In this document: piece after piece, positions 23,240-29,306 of the stretch
Layout: every line of letters begins with the position of its first letter
Position numbering within the stretch: position 1 is the stretch's first letter
NCBI GenBank assembly: GCA_030622115.1
Contig: JAUXGN010000024.1
Coordinates: 1 to 37,118 of the forward strand
Origin: Candidatus Eiseniibacteriota bacterium
GTDB taxonomy: Bacteria > Joyebacterota > Joyebacteria > Joyebacterales > Joyebacteraceae
Direction: 5' to 3'
DNA: 37,118 bases
Notes under the pieces: model-generated
What the model saw: the letters and a program-made list of their open reading frames with translations, nothing else
The model's database searches: none
Told to the model about the DNA's origin: nothing
Made by a program: the position numbers and the translations under genes

Positions 23240-25333
23240 CTACTTCAAGAGCAGCATTTTCTGCTCCGACATTCCTAATGTGGTCGCGATGCGCGCGAAG
23301 TAGACGCCGCTGGCCAGCCCGCGTCCTCTGTCGTCGCTGCCGTCCCAGCGCACCGCGTGCTCACCGCTCGACAGAAGCCCCCTGTGCAGGGTGCGCACCA
23401 GATGTCCGGCCACGTCGTAGACGCTGACCGTGACGTCGTCGGCCTGCCTGAGCGAGAAGTGGATTTCCGTCCGTGGATTGAAGGGATTCGGAACAACACG
23501 TACGCCATAGAGCGCGGACAGAGCTGTGTCGGGTGTCTCGTCCTCGACATCCGTCGGGCCTTCGTTGGCCTCACCCGGCGTTGGGTTCATCATGCTGAAC
23601 CAGAAGCTCTCACCGTCCGGGAGCCGGCCCTCGCTCACGTCGGCCGTCTGTTCTGCGAAGTCGTAGAAATCCAGCCCGCTCGTGCTGTCGGCGGCAGTGA
23701 ACATGATCACTTCCCCGGATGATGAGAAGCTGAAGCCGAGAGTCAACTCGTCGAAGACCAGGAAGTCACCTGCGGCGAGGAACGTCCCTCCGGGGATCAT
23801 GTACTTGAGGTTCTCGCTGCGGTTGTCTGACAAGAACATGCCACCTATGTCGACCGTCGACGTGCCGCGGTTGTAAAGCTCCACCCAATCATCGACCCCG
23901 CCACCAATGCTCGTGCTGAGAAACTCGTTGATGCAAACGTCCGAGTAGAGGGCCGACGCGCCATTGCTGGAACCCGGCGTGGGAGTCGACAGGTACTCGG
24001 GCGAATAGCCAAAGGAGAAATGGGCATCTCTGCCGCTGCCCAGATCGGGCAGAAAACCGATGGCGATGTCGGCAGCCACCAATCCGTACTTGAAACCGTG
24101 GATCTTGGCGTTGCCCAGATCCTCGGTGTCGTAGAGACCGACCTCCTCACCGCCGCTCGACAGCTTGAATGAGGCGTGCAGGGGGCCGTCGCCAGGATCG
24201 TTGTCGGCCCAGACCACGAGGAATTCCCCCGGCGCGAGGGAGTACCCGGCGGGGATCTCCCACTCGTGCCGATCGTCGAAGTTGTCGGTCAGGAACATGC
24301 CGCTCAGGCTGACCGTCTCTGTACCCGGATTGTAGATCTCGATCCAGTCCTCGAACTCGCCCATCTCGTCAGTGATGCCGGTGCTGTTGCTCGCGATGAT
24401 CTCGTTAATGACCAGCAGCGGGCGCTCGTGGCCGACGGTGTAGGCGCGGTACTCGGTGGGCGCGTCGCCGGGCCACATGTTCGTCTGCGCAATATCGTCG
24501 GTCGCCAGCGCGTAGTACTTGACCAGAGTGCCGTTCGCCTGGGCCGGGATCACGGCGCCGTAGACGGAGTCCGCGGGGGCGCCGTCGCCGTGGGCGCCAT
24601 CATCGAACATCGGTTGCGAAACGTAGCCGCCACCCAGATCCACGAGCAGCTCGACCGTGTCGAGGCCTTCCTCGTCAAAGGCGGTGACGGTGACGGTCAC
24701 GTTGTCGGCCGCCGTCGGAAGACGAATGTCGCGCCCGCCGTCATTGCAGATGGGGGCCGCATTGGTCGTGAAAGTGCTGTTCACAACACCCGGGGTGCCA
24801 CCCACCGGCACGCTGGGATCCCAGCTCGAAGGCGGCTCATTGTCCATCAGCGGGTTGATCAGTTCCAGGGACGGTCCATCGCCATCCGGCGAGGTTGGCC
24901 AGGGGCCGGCGTCGTCGTACTCCACGAAGTCGCGTAGGATATCGTCGTCGTCGAAGAGATTGACTTGATCGCCGCCGTTGCCCAGGCCAAAGCCCAGTCC
25001 GCCGGGATCGAAGTCGTTCGCGTTGTAGTTGGTCACACCCGGGTACTGGGCCGTAAAGATCGTGTTGTCCGCCGCGATGACGAGGTACTCGTCCACGCCG
25101 AGTATACCTTCCAGGTAACACTTCGGATGACCCGGATCGCTGTCGAGCAAGTACCAATCGAAGAGATTCACGGATGCCGGCCCCGTGTTGTAGAGCTCGA
25201 TAAACTCCACGTCCGGATCGAAGGAAGAGTTGTACATGATCTCGTTGATCACCACGTCGGCCAGGACCGGCGTCGCCGCCAGGACGACGGCCAGCGTCAT
25301 CAGACCGAAGATGCTCTTACCACATCTCATCAT
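23240..25333 (-). CDS. secreted protein with three LTD domains and FlgD-like C-terminus
   Basis: A 697-residue exported protein. A signal peptide (about 1-25, LMTLAVVLAATPVLA) is followed by a first LTD (VVINEIMYNSSFDPDVEFIELYN; YNANDFDPGGLGFGLGNGGD; SPDGDGPSLELINP), an Ig-like region (about 190-310) and a second LTD (LVINEIIASNSTG...DWIEIYN). A third LTD (VCINEFLSTS...DDWVELYN) and a FlgD-like Ig module (GVRVVPNPFNPRTEIHFSLR to KMLLLK) complete it. No catalytic domain is visible, so it is probably a surface or matrix protein. The first LTD is close to the one in the neighbouring 25473-26078 gene, so these are paralogues. AGAGG precedes two consecutive ATGs. The spacer before it contains CGGTGAT-type repeats at 25361, 25382 and 25391, which could be binding sites. 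Confidence 0.87.
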   Translation of the reverse strand: MMRCGKSIFGLMTLAVVLAATPVLADVVINEIMYNSSFDPDVEFIELYNTGPASVNLFDWYLLDSDPGHPKCYLEGILGVDEYLVIAADNTIFTAQYPGVTNYNANDFDPGGLGFGLGNGGDQVNLFDDDDILRDFVEYDDAGPWPTSPDGDGPSLELINPLMDNEPPSSWDPSVPVGGTPGVVNSTFTTNAAPICNDGGRDIRLPTAADNVTVTVTAFDEEGLDTVELLVDLGGGYVSQPMFDDGAHGDGAPADSVYGAVIPAQANGTLVKYYALATDDIAQTNMWPGDAPTEYRAYTVGHERPLLVINEIIASNSTGITDEMGEFEDWIEIYNPGTETVSLSGMFLTDNFDDRHEWEIPAGYSLAPGEFLVVWADNDPGDGPLHASFKLSSGGEEVGLYDTEDLGNAKIHGFKYGLVAADIAIGFLPDLGSGRDAHFSFGYSPEYLSTPTPGSSNGASALYSDVCINEFLSTSIGGGVDDWVELYNRGTSTVDIGGMFLSDNRSENLKYMIPGGTFLAAGDFLVFDELTLGFSFSSSGEVIMFTAADSTSGLDFYDFAEQTADVSEGRLPDGESFWFSMMNPTPGEANEGPTDVEDETPDTALSALYGVRVVPNPFNPRTEIHFSLRQADDVTVSVYDVAGHLVRTLHRGLLSSGEHAVRWDGSDDRGRGLASGVYFARIATTLGMSEQKMLLLK

Positions 25334-25431
25334 TTCACCTCTTCTTGTTTGGCGGACCTACGGTGATAGTGGCGCACGGTACGGTGATCTCGGTGATCTC
25401 GTCGGGGATGTTCCCTCTTGCGAGGCGACCC

Positions 25432-25456
25432 GGGGGAGTGCCGGCAGGCACCCCCC
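25432..25456 (-). terminator. hairpin after the short LTD gene
   Basis: GGGGG-A-GTGCC pairs with GGCAC-CCCCC with one bulged A and the loop GGCA. It starts 17 bases after the stop of the 25473-26078 gene. The T-run (TTTTT) lies before the stem rather than after it on the transcript, so termination here would be atypical. Confidence 0.35.
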
Positions 25457-25472
25457 TGGTCGTCGGGAAAAA

Positions 25473-26078
25473 CTACCGGTACAGGCTCTTGACCTGACCC
25501 CAAGTGGACTCCTCGACGGGGGTCTCATCCAGCACGCCGGGGTTGCCGCCATCTACGCCGGCTATCCAGCAGCCCGCATCACTGAAGTCGGCACAATCCA
25601 GATTGGCCAGCAGCAGGGATGGACCGTCTCCGTCGGGCTCTGTCGGCCAGGGGTCATTGTCATCGTACGTCATCTCGAAGAGCACGACATCGAACTCATC
25701 CAGGATGAAGATCGTGTCACCGCCGCCGCCCAGACCGAAGCCCAGTCCCTCGGGATCGAAATCGTTAGCGTTCAGATTCGTCACAGTGGGATACACGGCC
25801 GCGAAATCACTGAAATCGGCGACCACGACCAAGACATCACCGGGATTGATCGTACCGACCAAAACACAGTGGGGGTGAGTCTCATGGGGAACACCCGGAT
25901 CGCCGTCGACCATGTGCATGCCCGTCAGATCGATCGGAACAGTGCCTCTGTTGTACAGCTCGATCCAATCACCACCGCCATTGTTGTCCTTGTACATGAA
26001 CTCGGCGATGACCAGGTCCTGGGCGGAAGCGACGCCGGCAAGAGCGACGATGGCCAGGATTACGAGTGCCTTGCGCAT
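25473..26078 (-). CDS. secreted single-LTD protein with W-G-x-x-K tail
   Basis: A 201-residue exported protein. Signal peptide MRKALVILAIVALAGVASA, then one LTD: LVIAEFMYKDNNGGGDWIELYN, GDVLVVVADFSDF, LNANDFDPEGLGFGLGGGGD and PDGDGPSLLLANL. It ends VEESTWGQVKSLYR. The LTD is clearly paralogous to the first LTD of the next gene (23240-25333), but there is no FlgD-like module; the last 14 residues instead match the end of the beta-helix protein at 11948-13501. This suggests a short C-terminal signal shared by unrelated secreted proteins. The ribosome-binding site is AGGAGG, seven bases before the ATG, inside a sequence that recurs about 125 bases upstream. Confidence 0.87.
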   Translation of the reverse strand: MRKALVILAIVALAGVASAQDLVIAEFMYKDNNGGGDWIELYNRGTVPIDLTGMHMVDGDPGVPHETHPHCVLVGTINPGDVLVVVADFSDFAAVYPTVTNLNANDFDPEGLGFGLGGGGDTIFILDEFDVVLFEMTYDDNDPWPTEPDGDGPSLLLANLDCADFSDAGCWIAGVDGGNPGVLDETPVEESTWGQVKSLYR

Positions 26079-26079
26079 T

Positions 26080-26252
26080 GTTGGACCTCCTGTTGGTGTT
26101 GGCTACTCGCCCCTCCCCTCCCGGGGAGCGGATCATCTGCAGCGATTCGGCCGGCATGCCGAATCGCGTCGATTGCGGTATTTCATACGAGAGCTTTGCG
26201 CGTAGTTGAACCTCCTGTCGGTGTTGGCCCCTCATCCCGTCGGAGAGCGGAG
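26080..26252 (-). repeat. duplicated leader segment with a hairpin between the copies
   Basis: About 50 bases directly upstream of the short LTD gene (26080-26132) recur imperfectly at 26204-26252: GTTGGACCTCCTGTTGGTG versus GTTGAACCTCCTGTCGGTG, then GTTGGC and a CGGGGAGCGGA-like end. Both copies carry the AGGAGG ribosome-binding site on the minus strand, but only the first is followed by a start codon. A perfect 9-bp hairpin, CGATTCGGC-CGGCAT-GCCGAATCG (26143-26166), lies between them. It may be the relic of a tandem gene duplication or a structured leader. Confidence 0.55.
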
Positions 26253-26384
26253 CGTTTTCTGTTGTTCCACCAGTATGGTGGATCGTATAAAATGCACTAC
26301 CTTGACAATAGCACTTTTCCGTCTGCAAGGCAATGTCGTTTCTGGAAGATCGGGATTGTCATAGAGAAGCCGCCTACTTGCCCT

Positions 26385-26558
26385 CACTCGCGTCGTGTTG
26401 TATCCCGGCCACACGTCGGTTCCCTCACGCGGTTCCCCGCAGCTCAACCTTCCGGTCACTTCCGCCCAATGCGTAAAGCTTGTGATATCACACTGCTCCA
26501 GGAGTTCCCGCACTCCGCTGTGCATGCCGATGTAGTAGGTCATGAAAGCCAGCTTCAC
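26385..26558 (-). pseudogene. truncated PII-like (PG_0541-type) transporter-associated protein
   Basis: A GTG at 26558 begins VKLAFMTYYIGMHSGVREL, followed by CDITSFTHWAEVTGR and CGEPREGTDVWPGYNT. This fits the first 55-60 residues of the small PII-like proteins encoded next to RND pumps (about 95-100 residues; pattern 'G..gfT.W..v.G.g...GeP..gThvWP..N'). After that the frame turns into unrelated sequence and stops without the second half. The GTG overlaps the stop of the RND fragment (GTGA), so the original coupling is preserved although both genes are broken. Confidence 0.6.
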
Positions 26559-26686
26559 AGTGCCACTTCCTGTCTGCGCTCGACCCGCCCCTCTATGAGT
26601 CCGTAGATGGTCGGCACGAGAACCAGTGTCACTACTGTCGAGACAAGCAGTCCTCCCACCATCGCGACCCCCAGCGGCCTCCACAT
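26555..26686 (-). pseudogene. C-terminal relic of an RND-family efflux pump
   Basis: The frame encodes MWRPLGVAMVGGLLVSTV then VTLVLVPTIYGLIEGRVERR. This is the last membrane segment of an AcrB/CzcA-type RND transporter ('RPLG.a..GGL..St..tL..vP..Y'). Only about 43 of the usual 1,000 or more residues remain; upstream, similarity stops abruptly and the region holds the promoter of the plus-strand permease. A deletion, perhaps linked to acquisition of the permease gene, would explain it (inference). Confidence 0.65.
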
Positions 26687-26771
26687 CACATGTGTGCCGT
26701 CTATATCTCGTATGTACACCCGCTCTCTGGTTGTTAAGCTCAAATTGCCCCTGCGTGCATTTCTATCCCCC

Positions 26772-26800
26772 TTGCCAAACCGGTCTCGATTCCCTAAACT
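26772..26800 (+). promoter_or_regulatory. promoter of the permease-SUMF1 pair
   Basis: TTGCCA (26772-26777), a 17-base spacer and TAAACT (26795-26800). The start would be near 26807, about 42 bases before the GTG at 26849. Confidence 0.5.
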
Positions 26801-26848
26801 TGCTGGTCACGGATCCGACTGCAGAACCAGGACATCAAGGAGCAAGCA

Positions 26849-28018
26849 GTGTTACAGACGTTTCTCGGCGCAGGGATACTGGCACTCACGGTTCTGGCTT
26901 TCTTTGACCGACGCGCGCGGCTTCATGGCCGCAGGCTCCTCCGGGCTCCCGCGGTCACACCGACGGTGTTGCGGGCAGCGACGATCCTCGTGTTCGTGCT
27001 GTCCACTCTTCTCATCGCACCTGCTCTGTTCCCAAGGCTCAGAACCGGCCTCTTCGCCTTCTGCTCGATCTGCCCCATCGGTACCGTGGCGCAGGGCGAG
27101 GCCATCTCTCCAAGTGAGTTCGCCGGGGCCTTCCTGCTTGCGTGCTGGTACTACGCGGCCACCGTCATCCCCCTGTTCATTGTGGCCTCTCTCCTCTCCG
27201 GCCTCCTGATCGTGAAATCCCATCACATCAAGGTGCGTGGGATTTTCGGTTCATTCGCTCTCGCGGCGGTACTCCCTGTTTGTTCGTGCGGCGTCATCCC
27301 GCTCGCCAAGACAATCATAGATCGCGGAGGCACCGGCCCCCGCGATGGATTGATCTTCCTGGCAACTGCACCTCTTCTGAGCCCCATCATCATTCTTCTC
27401 GGCATCGAGATACTCGGCGGCGGCTACGTGCTGGTGAGAATCGTGACTTCGTTCATCATCGCCATTGTGATCGCATTTGTCGTTCGCCCGTTTCTCTTGA
27501 CCTCCCCTGCGGGGCACGTACCCGGCGGTGCGTCGGGATCCTGTGCGGTCGGGGCAGGGACAGCCTCGGCGGTTGGGGCCGGCGACCACGGTGGTTCAGT
27601 GCTCGCGGCGGGCCGCAACATGTTCACATCGCTCATCGCCTACGTCCTCTACGGCATCGTCCTCGGTTCCCTGGTCGTAGCTGCCGTCCCTGCTGACTAC
27701 GTCGGCACCATCGTCAAATCCGGCGTGTTCTCCCTTGCCGCAGCCGCCGTCGTCGGCGTGCCAATCAACATGTGCGCGGGTGAGGAGATCCTCCTTGTGG
27801 GGCCACTTGTCGGGATGGGTCTCTCAATGGGACACGCCATCACATTCTCACTTGCCAGCACAGGCATCTGCGCGGGATCGCTGCCGCTTCTGAACGCGGT
27901 GCTCGGAAGACGCGCCACGATCATCATGGCCGTAGTCTACCTTGCCCTTCCCTTCCTGCTCGGCCTTCTCATAAACGCGATTCAGCTCGGAGCCGCGATA
28001 GGGCCCGAGCCATTCTGA
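26849..28018 (+). CDS. ArsP/DUF318-type permease
   Basis: A 389-residue membrane protein with about eight to ten segments. It carries the two family signatures of PF03773: GSFALAAVLPVCSCGVIPLAKTII (CxC in the first half) and VVGVPINMCAGEEILLVGPLV (the matching half-repeat). An extra Cys pair, FAFCSICPIG, lies near residue 71-74, and a Gly/Ala-rich cytoplasmic loop (about 225-250) joins the halves. Family members include ArsP, which exports trivalent organoarsenicals, and permeases of unknown substrate; the cysteines could bind a soft metal or metalloid. The start is a GTG with AAGGAG seven bases upstream. It is 10 bases from the SUMF1-fold gene, so the two are co-transcribed, and it replaced or displaced an RND/PII pair whose relics lie upstream. 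Confidence 0.85.
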   Translation: MLQTFLGAGILALTVLAFFDRRARLHGRRLLRAPAVTPTVLRAATILVFVLSTLLIAPALFPRLRTGLFAFCSICPIGTVAQGEAISPSEFAGAFLLACWYYAATVIPLFIVASLLSGLLIVKSHHIKVRGIFGSFALAAVLPVCSCGVIPLAKTIIDRGGTGPRDGLIFLATAPLLSPIIILLGIEILGGGYVLVRIVTSFIIAIVIAFVVRPFLLTSPAGHVPGGASGSCAVGAGTASAVGAGDHGGSVLAAGRNMFTSLIAYVLYGIVLGSLVVAAVPADYVGTIVKSGVFSLAAAAVVGVPINMCAGEEILLVGPLVGMGLSMGHAITFSLASTGICAGSLPLLNAVLGRRATIIMAVVYLALPFLLGLLINAIQLGAAIGPEPF

Positions 28019-28028
28019 CGGAGGAACC

Positions 28029-29138
28029 GTGAAGCTCTTCTTGCACCTGGTCGTCACTGCGTTTCTCATGGCAGCACCCGCGAGCGCCAACATCGTGCCT
28101 GTGATAACGAACGTCACGGTTGAACTCGTAGGAGACGAACTGGTTGTCTCCTACGACGTCATGGACCCGGACAATGAGACCGTCGACATCGTGCTCAGGA
28201 TCGCCGGGACAGATCTCAGAGTCGAGCCGGACGCTCCCGGCGTGTCCGGAGACATCGGACGAAGCGTGGCGTGCGGTTCCGAAAAGGCGATCCATCTGCC
28301 GCTTTCGGCCGTTCCAGGCAGTTCCTCCGGCAGCTTCGTGCCGCGCATCCTCGCGTACGATGGAAAAGGCTACGGTGGTGAGATGATAGAGGTCCACTCG
28401 ACGACGGGGCCGGATTTCCTGGTCAGCCGTTTTGAACTGACGAACGAGGAATTCGCGGCGTTCGTCAGGACAGACGGCTACGAGATGATGGAGTACTGGA
28501 TCATAGACGACGGCTCGCTGGAGATCGTGGAAACAGGCTGGAACTACGCCGGGAAATTCCAGTGGCAGGCCCCACGGCACTGGGATCTGAAAGCGGATCC
28601 CCCGTGGTCATCCGACCCTTTTTCCAACCACGCCACATCTCCGATGCTGGGGGCATCGTGGTTCGAGGCGTACGCCTACTGCAAGTGGGCAGGATGTCGT
28701 CTCCCGTCTTCCAGTGAGTACCTTGAGGCGGCAGGGCTCTACGAGGCCGCGTACCCCTGGGGAGACGAGCGCATGCCCGCGGAGGGTGCTCCTGACTACC
28801 CGTTCGCGAACGTCAAGTTCGGCTACAAGGGCTACGAACACTCGGGCTTCCGGTCCGACGGCTCGGAATTCGCTGCACCCGTCGGAAGCTACAGCCCTCT
28901 GGGTGACAGCCCGCTCGGGTTAGTCGATGTCTTGGGCAATGCCTGGGAATGGTGCAGCGACGTGGTCGCCGTGATCAACTACGGCACGTTCTCATGCGCG
29001 ACCCGTCCCATAAGAGGTGGCAGTTGGGCTACGGACATGGCGAATCTCGAGGATGCCACAAGGGACCTCTGCCCCCTCTATCGTACCGACACGACCGGCT
29101 TTCGCTGCTACAAAGACTTGGCTCCCCTATCCCCATAG
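28029..29138 (+). CDS. exported SUMF1/FGE-fold protein
   Basis: A 369-residue exported protein (signal peptide MKLFLHLVVTAFLMAAPASA). An Ig-like stretch (about 22-118, NIVPVITNVTVELVGDELVV) leads into a SUMF1 domain: FLVSRFELTNEEFAAFVR, SPMLGASWFEAYAYCKWAGCRLPSSSEYLEAA, YPWGDE, VGSYSPLGDSPLGLVDVLGNAWEWCSDV, RGGSW and TGFRCYKD. Formylglycine-generating enzymes have a catalytic Cys just after GGSW and another a few residues on. Here the first is replaced (GGSWATD), and only one Cys (RDLC) is near, so it is probably a non-catalytic binding fold. The GTG start has GGAGG six bases upstream. Its stop codon overlaps the -35 box of the next promoter. Confidence 0.85.
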   Translation: MKLFLHLVVTAFLMAAPASANIVPVITNVTVELVGDELVVSYDVMDPDNETVDIVLRIAGTDLRVEPDAPGVSGDIGRSVACGSEKAIHLPLSAVPGSSSGSFVPRILAYDGKGYGGEMIEVHSTTGPDFLVSRFELTNEEFAAFVRTDGYEMMEYWIIDDGSLEIVETGWNYAGKFQWQAPRHWDLKADPPWSSDPFSNHATSPMLGASWFEAYAYCKWAGCRLPSSSEYLEAAGLYEAAYPWGDERMPAEGAPDYPFANVKFGYKGYEHSGFRSDGSEFAAPVGSYSPLGDSPLGLVDVLGNAWEWCSDVVAVINYGTFSCATRPIRGGSWATDMANLEDATRDLCPLYRTDTTGFRCYKDLAPLSP

Positions 29139-29164
29139 ACAAACTCGAAAAAGTGTGCTAAAAT
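29136..29164 (+). promoter_or_regulatory. promoter of the first C25 peptidase gene, overlapping the SUMF1 stop codon
   Basis: TAGACA (29136-29141), a 17-base spacer and TAAAAT (29159-29164), preceded by TGC (extended -10). The TAG of the -35 box is the stop codon of the upstream gene. The leader of about 135 bases contains a hairpin at 29183-29219. Confidence 0.65.
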
Positions 29165-29182
29165 AGTATCCACGTGGGAAAT

Positions 29183-29219
29183 ACGCCCGAATCCGTTAGC
29201 TTGGCGGAAGTTCGGGCGT
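29183..29219 (+). terminator. hairpin in the leader of the C25 peptidase gene
   Basis: ACGCCCGAA and TTCGGGCGT form a perfect 9-bp stem; inside it TCCG and CGGA can extend the pairing. No T-run follows (CCCGGATATTTG), so it could be a terminator for upstream read-through, an attenuator, or an mRNA-stabilising 5' hairpin. Confidence 0.4.
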
Positions 29220-29306
29220 CCCGGATATTTGTGTGCTCACTCTGGAAGAACACAAGTGGATAATCAGTAGAAACCGCGCGCAGCAATCACCCCCAAGGAG
29301 GGAACG

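Noticed and set aside
26232-26684. 150-codon minus frame taken as a whole gene
   Set aside because: Only the middle part (26385-26558) resembles a known family; the N-terminal part overlaps the RND relic in another frame and the C-terminal part is unrelated spacer.
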